Assembly: GCF_039634365.2 (NCBI RefSeq)
Contig: NZ_CP155079.2
Span: forward strand, 1,426,001-1,490,000
DNA: 64,000 nt
Direction of reading: 5' to 3'
DNA from: Mucilaginibacter sp. PAMB04168
Lineage (GTDB): Bacteria > Bacteroidota > Bacteroidia > Sphingobacteriales > Sphingobacteriaceae
The translations under genes were made by a program, and so were the position numbers. The notes beneath the pieces are model-generated. The model did not search any database. It saw only the letters and a list, made by a program, of their open reading frames with translations, and was not told the DNA's origin. Below are positions 50,064 to 58,147 of this stretch, piece by piece. Position 1 is the stretch's first letter, and every line of letters begins with the position of its first letter.

Positions 50064-51049
50064 AAGACATAAAAGGCAAAAGAGTACTCATTACCGGAGC
50101 GGCAGGCTTTCTGGGCTCGCACCTGTGCGACCGCTTTATCAAAGAAGGGTGCCGGGTGATCGGTATGGACAACCTCATTACGGGCGACCTGAAGAACATC
50201 GAGCATTTGTTCAAGCTTGAGCAGTTCGAGTTTTATAACCATGACGTATCCAAGTTTGTGCACATACCGGGGCATTTGGATTACATCCTGCACTTTGCCT
50301 CACCGGCAAGCCCGATCGATTATCTAAAGATCCCGATCCAGACGCTTAAGGTAGGCTCGCTGGGCACGCATAACCTTTTAGGACTGGCCCGGGCCAAAGG
50401 TGCCCGGATGCTGATCGCCTCCACCTCGGAGGTGTACGGCGACCCGAACGTAAACCCGCAGCCGGAGGAATACTGGGGCAACGTAAACCCGGTAGGACCA
50501 AGAGGCGTGTATGACGAGGCCAAGCGCTTCCAGGAAGCCATTACGATGGCCTACCACACCTTCCACGGGGTGGAGACCCGCATTGTACGTATCTTTAACA
50601 CCTACGGACCAAGGATGCGCCTGAACGACGGGCGGGTGCTGCCGGCTTTCATTGGCCAGGCCTTAAGAGGCGAGCCGCTGACCATGTTCGGTGACGGCAG
50701 CCAGACCAGGGCATTCTGCTATGTGGATGACCTGGTGGAGGGCATTTACAGGTTGCTTTTGAGCGATTACGTACAGCCGATGAACATTGGTAACCCTGAT
50801 GAGATCACTATAAGGGAATTTGGAGAGGAGATCATCAAGCTGACCGGTACCAACCAGCAGCTCATCTCCAAGCCGCTGCCAACGGATGATCCGAAGCAAA
50901 GAAGGCCCGACATCACCAAGGCCAAAGCCATATTGGGCTGGGAGCCCAAGGTATCACGCCAGGAAGGACTGAAGATCACCTACGAGTACTTCAAATCACT
51001 CCCTCAGCATATCATCGAACACAAAGAGTTCGACGCTTTCAATAAATAA
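50057..51049 (+). CDS. UDP-glucuronate decarboxylase (UDP-xylose synthase)
   Basis: A 330-residue extended SDR that converts UDP-glucuronate to UDP-xylose. [14 protein letters not shown] binds [56 protein letters not shown] is the signature distinguishing UXS from dTDP-glucose dehydratases. Catalytic Tyr and Lys lie in [11 protein letters not shown], and [21 protein letters not shown] follows. The start codon lies in a repeat unit. It is the last gene of the exopolysaccharide locus and shares the GC-rich codon style of ugd. Confidence 0.94.
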   Translation: MNQDIKGKRVLITGAAGFLGSHLCDRFIKEGCRVIGMDNLITGDLKNIEHLFKLEQFEFYNHDVSKFVHIPGHLDYILHFASPASPIDYLKIPIQTLKVGSLGTHNLLGLARAKGARMLIASTSEVYGDPNVNPQPEEYWGNVNPVGPRGVYDEAKRFQEAITMAYHTFHGVETRIVRIFNTYGPRMRLNDGRVLPAFIGQALRGEPLTMFGDGSQTRAFCYVDDLVEGIYRLLLSDYVQPMNIGNPDEITIREFGEEIIKLTGTNQQLISKPLPTDDPKQRRPDITKAKAILGWEPKVSRQEGLKITYEYFKSLPQHIIEHKEFDAFNK

Positions 51050-51081
51050 AAAAAGGCCCTGTTACAACAGGGCCTTTTTTT
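51048..51081. terminator. Bidirectional terminator closing the exopolysaccharide locus
   Basis: GGCCCTGT (51055-51062) pairs with ACAGGGCC (51067-51074), flanked by A7 and T7 so that it works on both strands. It lies between the convergent decarboxylase and methyltransferase genes. Confidence 0.95.
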
Positions 51082-51091
51082 ATTTATTGAA

Positions 51092-51961
51092 TTAATTCTT
51101 TCGTGCAACGCACATTAAGGTTAAAGCGCTTTTATTTGTATTAGGGTTTCTGCCCGATAGGATGTTGCCCAACTTGTATTTAAATTCTACCGGTCCCGTT
51201 TTTCCTTCCAACACTTCTTTCCCCAATTCATGATTGTGTGGGTAAACATTAACTTGAAAGCCATGCGGCTCTAAAATGCTTTCAAACAGCTCCTTGGTTA
51301 CGCCATGACCCGGTTTGTGATGAGTTTCGCAAGCTAATGCCCACTTCTGCTGTTCTGGCGACTTATGAAAGCTGTAGCCAATTAAGCGATAGTAGAGCAA
51401 GCGTGCATTCCATAACAACAAGGCAGGACCTTTATAATCCCAGGCTGAGCGCTGGGGATCGTGGTCGGTTACCAATACGCCGCCGGGCTTAACTAATCTT
51501 GCTGCTTCTTTCAGTACAGAGTCAATATTCTCTGTATGGTGCAGGGTTGCGTTCAAAGTTACTATGTCAGCAATTCCTGTTTTAAACGGCAAGTTGTTAG
51601 CATCGGCCAAAACGGCTGTGTATCCCAAATCGTTTGCTAATTCTAACGACTTAGGCGCCACATCAATACCAATTAGATGCTTGGGTTTGCCCTGTATAGT
51701 AGCATGAATGTTGCCAGGTCCGCAGCCAATGTCTATTACTGTTTTACCGGTCCAGTCGCCCGTTGCAGCTAACCACCTGTTCTTAAATGTTTCGCTTCGG
51801 TGGCAATAAGTAAGGTACTCTTCAGCCCATTCAAAGTTGCCAAAATAGTAGGCATTCGCTTTTAAAGATTCAGATTGCCTCAGTATAGGAAACTCAATGT
51901 ATTTTCCTTTGTCCTCAAATCTGGCACCTTCTTTCAAAAAGGATTGGATGTCATTACTCAT
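51092..51961 (-). CDS. Class I SAM-dependent methyltransferase
   Basis: 289 residues from the ATG at 51959-51961. The frame is open to an ATG at 51985, also possible. The SAM-binding loop is TVIDIGCGPGNIHATI, with an acidic residue ending beta-2 in HLIGIDVAPKSLELA and the motif-III-like ADIVTLNATLHHTENIDSVLKEAARLVKPGGVLVTDHD. These are features of small-molecule or lipid methyltransferases (Methyltransf_11/25). The substrate is unknown. Position at the end of the EPS locus but on the opposite strand gives no firm link. Confidence 0.88.
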   Translation of the reverse strand: MSNDIQSFLKEGARFEDKGKYIEFPILRQSESLKANAYYFGNFEWAEEYLTYCHRSETFKNRWLAATGDWTGKTVIDIGCGPGNIHATIQGKPKHLIGIDVAPKSLELANDLGYTAVLADANNLPFKTGIADIVTLNATLHHTENIDSVLKEAARLVKPGGVLVTDHDPQRSAWDYKGPALLLWNARLLYYRLIGYSFHKSPEQQKWALACETHHKPGHGVTKELFESILEPHGFQVNVYPHNHELGKEVLEGKTGPVEFKYKLGNILSGRNPNTNKSALTLMCVARKN

Positions 51962-52139
51962 AAATATGTAGTGTGTATTTTGCAAATTATGTCGATACAG
52001 CTGATCGGAAAGTGTATTTGAAGTATCGGAAAATTAGATAGCGGCGCCCTTAAAGATACCTAAATATTAATTTAATAGCAATACGTGGCAACTGATAAAA
52101 GGTTGCATTTTTGTTTATATTCAATGCTGCGCTTAGCAA

Positions 52140-52174
52140 AAAAAAAGCGTCTCAAATACATTTGAGACGCTTTT
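52140..52174 (-). terminator. Rho-independent terminator of gldK-gldN
   Basis: AAAAGCGTCTCAAA (52143-52156) pairs perfectly with TTTGAGACGCTTTT (52161-52174), loop TACA, with a long T-run on the minus strand. It follows the gldN stop codon by 17 bases. Confidence 0.93.
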
Positions 52175-52191
52175 AAGTAATATCTATTTTG

Positions 52192-53382
52192 TTAAGACTT
52201 TTTGGTCTTAGCTGGCTTTTCAGCTGCTTTCTTGGCATTCTTTTCTGCAATTGCCGCTTGTTTTTCAGCCGCTTTTTGTGCTTTCTTTTCTGCCTCAGTA
52301 GGTGTTTTTTGTATTTTATAGCTCCAGGTATTGGCTTTAAAGTTTTGGATCTTGCCTTCAACTAATTTAGCTGTCTCACCTGTATTTACTTTATTTAAAG
52401 AGTCTAACCCTGCTCCACCTGGCAAGCCAGCGGTAGAAGCCAGTGTATTGGTATTTGCACGGTTTGTTGCTGAACCAGTTGCACGTACAATAGTGCTGGA
52501 ATACTTTCTTTGAACAAAGATATCGTCCAGAGTGGTGTCATATAAGTTACGATCCGGATCTGAAAGGTCTTTTGTTGCAAAATAATCGCGGCACTGAGGG
52601 AAATACAGCCAGAAAGCGGGAGCTTCACCAACAGTAGCGCCACCCGCCTGTATAGACATTAACGGCGCAATACCGATAATGCGGGTAACCACCATTGAAC
52701 GTTTTTTATCAAAGTAAATATCTTCTTTAGTTCTGAATTTAGTTACACGGGCGGCATTGAAGTCGTTCAGTACCATCTTTGAGCCAATTTTGTTACCGTT
52801 AGCATCAAACTGATCAACCATAGCACTGTCCTGTAACTTTGACAGGGCGTTGTTTACATTTAAGCGCCTTGCAAAAGTGCTATCGTTGTTAGTTGCACTG
52901 GGCTCGTAAGCAGTAAGCTTTCCTTTTTTAAGACCTTCTAACACAATATCAGCAAGCGTTGCTCCTGGGGTGTTAAAAAGGGAATTTTTAGGATCATTAA
53001 TATCAATATCTCTCCAAACACGTTTGTAAAACTTAACGTCGCGTGAGTTGATGGCCGGATAGTTAAATGCTTTAGCATTGTTGAACATCTCATTTCTGTA
53101 GTAGCCGTCCATTGGAGGTAAAGAGTCGGTTGGTAACGAATCTTTTACTGCAGTTTGTACAGAGGCAGTGGTGTTCACTGGAGCCGTTGTGTTAGCGGCA
53201 TTTTGTTCTGACAGGTTGGCTGATGGGTATTGGGTAGCCGTGCTTGTTCTGGGTTTAGTTTTTACTGTACGGGACTTGGTGCTTTTTGCCTTTTTCCTTT
53301 GTGCAAAAGAAGGCTCGCTAACTAATACCGCACCTAAAAGGCACAGGGCAGCTATACTTATATTACGTGCTGAATTTTTCAT
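52192..53382 (-). CDS. gldN: Gliding motility / type IX secretion protein GldN (PorN)
   Basis: A 396-residue periplasmic protein with a signal peptide (NISIAALCLLGAVLVSEPSFAQ). GldN/PorN forms, with GldK/PorK, the ring of the type IX secretion system under the outer membrane. YYRNEMFNNAKAFNYPAINSRDVKFYKRVWRDIDINDPKN, FRTKEDIYFDKKRSMVVTRIIGIAPL and WLYFPQCRDYF are family segments. The C-terminus is an unusual Lys/Ala/Glu-rich tail of about 38 residues with repeated KKA and AEK units. gldL and gldM, which normally stand between gldK and gldN, are absent here; the gap to gldK is only 56 bases. Confidence 0.9.
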   Translation of the reverse strand: MKNSARNISIAALCLLGAVLVSEPSFAQRKKAKSTKSRTVKTKPRTSTATQYPSANLSEQNAANTTAPVNTTASVQTAVKDSLPTDSLPPMDGYYRNEMFNNAKAFNYPAINSRDVKFYKRVWRDIDINDPKNSLFNTPGATLADIVLEGLKKGKLTAYEPSATNNDSTFARRLNVNNALSKLQDSAMVDQFDANGNKIGSKMVLNDFNAARVTKFRTKEDIYFDKKRSMVVTRIIGIAPLMSIQAGGATVGEAPAFWLYFPQCRDYFATKDLSDPDRNLYDTTLDDIFVQRKYSSTIVRATGSATNRANTNTLASTAGLPGGAGLDSLNKVNTGETAKLVEGKIQNFKANTWSYKIQKTPTEAEKKAQKAAEKQAAIAEKNAKKAAEKPAKTKKS

Positions 53383-53438
53383 TTTGGATCATTTTTATGT
53401 TGCAATGCAATGCTTGCAACGGCTACGTTTTTAATTAG

Positions 53439-54815
53439 TTAGTTTTTAGCTAATTTACGGGTCTTAGTTTGCTCAATAACAATATCAGGTGCCGGCATCA
53501 CACATCTAAAACCGATGTACGAGTGCGCTACGTTCTGTATTTCGTAACTGCGTGTGGATGGAGTTAATAAATTAGCATTGTCCTTCCATGAACCGCCTCT
53601 TACTACTTTCCTTCTCATTGCTTCTGCTTCAGTGTCGGCAGCATCATAAAGTAAAACCGGATTTAAATCATGCACCAGTTCTTTGTAAGAAGGGCTAAAT
53701 GCATCAAGTGTCCATTCAGATACGTTACCCATCATGTTGTACAAGCCAACTGAGTTAGGAGCATATGATTTTACGTGCATGGTTGTAGTGGCGCCATCCT
53801 GGCGGTAATCGCCTTCCTGCTGCTTAAAATTAACCGCAAGTGCATCAACCTTCTTTTTGGCTTTTTTGTCTTTCAGGTTCACTGTTGAAAGCTTATCAAA
53901 GTCTTCAGGCTTCATATCTTTAGAAGCTGCGTACTCCCATTGGGCCTCAGTAGGCAGATTGAATTTTAAGTTAAATTGTTTAGCCAGGGCACGGTCTCCG
54001 GCACTTGCATAAACCATTTTGCTGCGCCAGTCGGTATAAGCACGGGCTTGTTTCCAGGTTACACCTACAACCGGATGCTCATTATAACCGCCGTTGGTAT
54101 AGTAATTATTATCCATAATCTCCATTTGAGAGTTAGGGAAATCGGTAGACCATACTTTGGTATCAGGCACAACTGAAACGGTATCAGAAATGTAACTGGT
54201 TACACCTGACCGGGTAACGTTAAGGCGGGTGTAACGATATTTTACGGCATCTTTAATTAACGTTGGCCTGCCGTTTTCCATGGTATAAAGCTTGCCTAAT
54301 AAAAAGCCTTTAATAACAGGGTCATTGCTTTGCCAAAGGGGTTTGTTACCAACTTTTCCCCAGTCAATCCTTTTGGTAGTATCTCTAAAAACAGGTACAT
54401 CAACTGCAGCTGCACCCTTACCTCTTTTAATAGCTTTAGGGGCTTTGCCTATTTTTTGGAAATATTTTTCATCTTTCAAGTAATCGGTAACGGCAACTGA
54501 ATCTGCTGCCCAATCCACAAACATGCGATACTGTTTGTTGGTCACTTCGGTCTGATCCATAAAAAAGGCGCTTACAGTTACTGTTTTTGGCACTGTATCT
54601 ACCGCCATTGCGGTATCAGTTACCAATTCGCGCTCAATTATAGTACCTGCGGGTACATACACCATACCATGCGGAGCCATTGGTGTTAGTGTTTGCACTG
54701 ACACTTTTGATTTCGAAATGTTATCCATTCCTTCCAGACGCTTGTTGTTTTTACAAGCGGTAATAGCCAAAGCTGCTGAAAGAGTGATAGCAATCTGAGA
54801 AAACTTAATGTTCAT
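53439..54815 (-). CDS. gldK: Gliding motility / type IX secretion lipoprotein GldK (PorK)
   Basis: 458 residues from the ATG at 54813-54815. The frame extends to 54899 but the lipoprotein signal begins here (IAITLSAALAITAC, lipid on C21). The protein is a SUMF1/formylglycine-enzyme-like fold: MVYVPAGTIIERELV, FFMDQTEVTNKQYRMFVDWAAD, LPTEAQWEYAASKD, SVGLYNMMGNVSEWTLDAF, RRKVVRGGSWKDNANLL and SYIGFRCVM. It lacks the catalytic cysteine pair of true FGEs by inspection, as expected for a structural ring protein. It pairs with gldN downstream. Confidence 0.9.
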   Translation of the reverse strand: MNIKFSQIAITLSAALAITACKNNKRLEGMDNISKSKVSVQTLTPMAPHGMVYVPAGTIIERELVTDTAMAVDTVPKTVTVSAFFMDQTEVTNKQYRMFVDWAADSVAVTDYLKDEKYFQKIGKAPKAIKRGKGAAAVDVPVFRDTTKRIDWGKVGNKPLWQSNDPVIKGFLLGKLYTMENGRPTLIKDAVKYRYTRLNVTRSGVTSYISDTVSVVPDTKVWSTDFPNSQMEIMDNNYYTNGGYNEHPVVGVTWKQARAYTDWRSKMVYASAGDRALAKQFNLKFNLPTEAQWEYAASKDMKPEDFDKLSTVNLKDKKAKKKVDALAVNFKQQEGDYRQDGATTTMHVKSYAPNSVGLYNMMGNVSEWTLDAFSPSYKELVHDLNPVLLYDAADTEAEAMRRKVVRGGSWKDNANLLTPSTRSYEIQNVAHSYIGFRCVMPAPDIVIEQTKTRKLAKN

Positions 54816-55339
54816 TGATCTTGCAATTATTTTCAAAACGTAATCGGAATAAGGTTTCACCCTGTTGTTAGCTGATGAACCAAATACTGCCATAAGCAAA
54901 GTAAGTAGAACACAAAAGCCTTTAAAGTTACAACCAATTAAAGGTTATTTAACCAGTTAAGATTAATATTGTTTCTTGCAACTTAATGAAAAAACAACTT
55001 AATTCATTACAATAATAATAATAATTTGTATGACAATGATAAAATATAATAAAATAAGCGTTTTTATACGCAAACTAAGATAATAACTAATCATTAGTAA
55101 AAATATTGTTTTAAAGGGCAAAAATATATCCTTACAAAACAGGGTTATTAAGATGTTATAAAATTTTAACGGTCAAGCAAATATCATTTTCATCTTTTTG
55201 CCATCAGTAATTTTCAAAAAAAGAGCAATAACAATTGATCTACTGCCCTTGCTAATCAACAGTTTAGCTATTTAAAGAACTTAATAAATAACGGCTATAG
55301 GTAATTTGCTATATTAGTTGCGTTAATAATAATTGATGT
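54816..55339. other. AT-rich intergenic region between divergent gldK and rfbD
   Basis: 524 bases with no convincing gene. It is strongly AT-rich (for example runs of AATAATAATAATAA near 55010-55022) and must hold promoters for both flanking genes. A TTACTTTG close to a -7 box occurs on the minus strand near 54903. No RNA gene, repeat or terminator was recognised. Confidence 0.5.
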
Positions 55340-56200
55340 ATGAGTAAAATATTGGTATTCGGCGCTTCAGGCCAGTTAGGACATTGTATAAAAAAAGTAG
55401 CTGATGAGCAGCAAATTACCGAAATCGTTTTCCCGGGCGAGGACGAGGCCAATATTTTGAATGAAGCTGGCTTGGATAAGCTTTTTAACAAGTACCAACC
55501 ACAGTACGCCATTAATTGCGCTGCCTACACCGCAGTTGATAAAGCCGAAAGTGATGTAGATACGGCTCGTAAGGTAAATAAAGATGGTGCTGCTAATTTA
55601 GCTAAGCTATGTAAAAAGTATGCGGCTACCTTAGTGCATGTATCAACTGATTTTGTTTTTGACGGAAGCAGCCCCGATCCGCTTACCGAAGAGGATGCTG
55701 CTAATCCGGTTAGTGTTTATGGTTTAACAAAATTAGAAGGTGAGCAAGCTATTGCTGAGGTTTTACCAGCGCATTATACATTGCGCACCAGCTGGCTTTA
55801 CTCAGAGTACGGCAATAACTTTGTGAAAACGATGCTGCGTTTGGGGGCCGAAAAGGATCAGCTCAGCATCATAGCCGACCAAGTGGGTACACCGACCTAT
55901 GCGATTGATTTAGCCGGATGTATTTTACATATCATTAGCAATGACAATAAGCAATACGGTATTTACCACTATAGTAATGAAGGGGTAACTTCGTGGTATG
56001 ATTTTGCTATGGCTATTTTCGATATATCGGGCACAGAAGTTAAAGTATCTCCAATACGCACTGCACAATACCCTACACCAGCCACCCGGCCAACTTACTC
56101 AGTAATGGACAAGGCTAAAGTAAAATCAACTTTTAATATAGAGATACCTTACTGGCGCCATAGTTTAGAAGAATGTATTAAGCGCTTAAACCAGCAATAA
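55340..56200 (+). CDS. rfbD: dTDP-4-dehydrorhamnose reductase
   Basis: A 286-residue SDR-related enzyme that makes dTDP-L-rhamnose from dTDP-4-keto-L-rhamnose. ILVFGASGQLGHCIKKVA binds NADPH. YAINCAAYTAVDKAESDVDTARKVNKDGAANLAKLC, STDFVFDGSSPDPLTEEDAANPVSVYGLTKLEGE (catalytic Thr/Tyr/Lys) and TSWLYSEYGNNFVKTML are typical. rfbA, rfbB and rfbC are not nearby, so they are elsewhere. Its 3' end overlaps the 3' end of miaA on the other strand by 23 bases. Confidence 0.95.
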   Translation: MSKILVFGASGQLGHCIKKVADEQQITEIVFPGEDEANILNEAGLDKLFNKYQPQYAINCAAYTAVDKAESDVDTARKVNKDGAANLAKLCKKYAATLVHVSTDFVFDGSSPDPLTEEDAANPVSVYGLTKLEGEQAIAEVLPAHYTLRTSWLYSEYGNNFVKTMLRLGAEKDQLSIIADQVGTPTYAIDLAGCILHIISNDNKQYGIYHYSNEGVTSWYDFAMAIFDISGTEVKVSPIRTAQYPTPATRPTYSVMDKAKVKSTFNIEIPYWRHSLEECIKRLNQQ

Positions 56201-57098
56201 TTTTATCAATATATTCAATCATAGCAGAGACATCGTTTGGTTTAAACCATTGGATGTCTTTGTCTTTTCTGAACCAGGTTAATTGGCGTTTGGCAAAGCG
56301 GCGGGTGTTTTGCTTAATAAGCGCAATGGCTTCAGGTAAACCAGTTTTACCGTCCAGGTAATCGAAAATTTCAGAATAGCCTACTGTGTTCAGTGCGTTG
56401 AGATGACGGTAGGGGAGCAGTTGCTGCACTTCGGCCACCAGCCCATCAACAATCATATCATCCACCCGTTTATTAATGCGGTCATATAATTCCTCGCGCG
56501 GCATATCCAGGCCAACTTTGATGCTGGTAAAAAGCCGCTGCTTGTAGCTGCCTTTGCGGTATGATGAATAAAGCGCGCCTGTGCTCTCGAATACCTCCAG
56601 TGCGCGTATTAGCCGTTGGGGATTATTCAGATCAACCTGCTGGTAGTAAACTGGATCAACCGTCTGAAGCTTTTCTTGCAGTATAGCAATGCCTTGTTCG
56701 GCATACTGAAGGTTAAGCTTTTCACGGATGGATGGATCAATGCCGGGCAATTCGTCAAACCCTTCTGTAATGGCTTTAATATACAGCCCCGAGCCGCCTG
56801 CCATAATTACAACAGAATGCTTTTGAAACAGCTCATTTAATGCCGACAAACCATCACGCTCAAAATTTCCAACGCTGAATGGTTCGTTTACGCTGTGCGA
56901 ATTTACAAAATGATGTTTAGCTGCAGCCAGTTCTTCGGGTGTGGGCTTAGCCGTGCCAATGCTCATTTCGCGGTAAAATTGGCGCGAGTCGGCTGATAGG
57001 ATTTCGGTTTGGTAATAACGTGCAAGCGCTATGGCAGCAGCAGTTTTACCAACGGCCGTTGGGCCGACTATACTAATGAGGTAGGGGCTGCTGGTCAT
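56178..57098 (-). CDS. miaA: tRNA dimethylallyltransferase
   Basis: Adds an isopentenyl group to A37 of tRNAs that read UNN codons, such as the tRNA-Tyr and tRNA-Trp in this window. The 306-residue protein has the P-loop GPTAVGKTAAAIAL (12-25), the DSRQFYREMSIGTAKPTPEE substrate region, VIMAGGSGLYIKAITEG, the LNNPQRLIRALEV motif and the C-terminal tRNA-binding part (LPYRHLNALNTVGYSEIF, KRQLTWFRKDKDIQWF). Its stop codon lies inside the convergent rfbD coding sequence. Confidence 0.97.
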   Translation of the reverse strand: MTSSPYLISIVGPTAVGKTAAAIALARYYQTEILSADSRQFYREMSIGTAKPTPEELAAAKHHFVNSHSVNEPFSVGNFERDGLSALNELFQKHSVVIMAGGSGLYIKAITEGFDELPGIDPSIREKLNLQYAEQGIAILQEKLQTVDPVYYQQVDLNNPQRLIRALEVFESTGALYSSYRKGSYKQRLFTSIKVGLDMPREELYDRINKRVDDMIVDGLVAEVQQLLPYRHLNALNTVGYSEIFDYLDGKTGLPEAIALIKQNTRRFAKRQLTWFRKDKDIQWFKPNDVSAMIEYIDKIIAGLSA

Positions 57099-57446
57099 AA
57101 AATGTGAAGCTTTATAATTGTTGCAAAAGTAAGGATTTCATGAGTAGCGTTGCACAAAACAGCTGTTTTTAAGCTTAACGCTGTTTTGAGCGCTTTTTTA
57201 AGGTCGTATCACATTTGTGTAATTATGAGAACTAAGCAATCTCTGCGGCAGGTGGTAGCTTTTATAAAAAAGCGACGCAACGCTTAAATTTTTAGTCATC
57301 AAGCTCTTTAGTTTGCTGTTGCTTTTTCATGTACACAAAGGAGGCAAAAGCCAAGCCTTACAAATCTCTGTCACACCATAATCATTCTCTTAAACAGAAA
57401 AAGCAGTTGCACAGCAACTGCTTTTGTATAAAAAAGTTAAAGTATG
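57099..57446. other. Gene-poor gap between miaA and the pRiA4b-like gene
   Basis: 348 bases. The right end holds the terminator at 57398-57425. The rest contains no protein gene of note. A 20-codon basic frame (ATG 57225-TAA 57287, MRTKQSLRQVVAFIKKRRNA) follows a TTTG-like box at 57213-57216 but is too short to call. The miaA promoter should lie at the left end. Confidence 0.45.
57398..57425 (-). terminator. Terminator of the pRiA4b-like gene
   Basis: AAAAGCAGTTGC (57399-57410) pairs perfectly with GCAACTGCTTTT (57414-57425), loop ACA, with a T-run on the minus strand. It lies 21 bases past the stop codon. Confidence 0.9.
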
Positions 57447-58106
57447 TTAATAATCGTCGCCACCACGGCCGCGGCTGCTGCTACGTTCGTCTTCGTCAAA
57501 ACCTTCATTGTCCGAAAATTCGCTGCCAAACTCGTCTTCCTCGTCATTGCTTTCGGTTTCGTCATGCTCTTCTGCGTCTACACCCGTGTCAGTTACCTCG
57601 GTAAAATCTTCGGTTTCCTCAGGGTTGTATTCCATTTCGTTCAAAAAATCAAAATCTTCATTTACAGGTGCAACTGCAGTTGGGTTGTAAACGTTACCGA
57701 ACTGCTTAGGTGCCTCGCCTGCGCTTTTTACTGTAGCAGGATAGGTAACACCCGGTGTTTCATCCAGAATTTTTACCAGCTCCACATGAAAATCAAAGGG
57801 ACGGTCGAAGTTTGAGGTGTAATAAAATTTTTGATGCGGATCATCAATAAAGCTGCTCAGTTTTGAGTTCTCCATTAATGCAACTCCACGGTTTATCTTA
57901 CGTTCGCTAGGTTTAAAAGCTATCTCTTCGCCCTTGGTCCATTGGTCGTTACTGATGTAAAAAGAAGACGAATAATCAGGGCTGTAACCGATAGACTGAT
58001 GAATAGCCTGATGCAGGTCGGCAAAGGTATGAGTCGATTTGATATCAACTTCTCTGCTCACATCATCATAATCTTCGAAAGTTACCCTGAACCGGTATAG
58101 TGCCAT
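57447..58106 (-). CDS. pRiA4b ORF-3-like protein with acidic tail
   Basis: A 219-residue protein. Residues ~1-125 (LYRFRVTFEDYDDVSREVDIKSTHTFADLHQAIHQSIGYSPDYSSSFYI, MENSKLSSFIDDPHQKFYYTSNF) match the plasmid pRiA4b ORF-3 / IS1096 passenger family, whose function is unknown. From about residue 150 the chain becomes an acidic, probably disordered tail rich in Glu/Asp, ending SSSRGRGGDDY. No transposase or inverted repeats flank it, so it is not part of a visible element. It is followed by a clean terminator, and the nucleotidyltransferase gene lies 41 bases upstream on the same strand. Confidence 0.82.
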   Translation of the reverse strand: MALYRFRVTFEDYDDVSREVDIKSTHTFADLHQAIHQSIGYSPDYSSSFYISNDQWTKGEEIAFKPSERKINRGVALMENSKLSSFIDDPHQKFYYTSNFDRPFDFHVELVKILDETPGVTYPATVKSAGEAPKQFGNVYNPTAVAPVNEDFDFLNEMEYNPEETEDFTEVTDTGVDAEEHDETESNDEEDEFGSEFSDNEGFDEDERSSSRGRGGDDY

Positions 58107-58147
58107 TTTATAAGGTTAATTTTTGTGTGTTTAATTACTTCTTTAAT

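Noticed and set aside
57225..57287. A 20-codon basic frame preceded by a TTTG-like box
   Set aside because: Too short and without a supporting ribosome site or conservation evidence; the gap is AT-rich enough for chance frames.
57447..58106. pRiA4b-like gene as part of an insertion sequence
   Set aside because: No transposase, terminal inverted repeats or target duplication nearby; the gene lies in an ordinary operon context.
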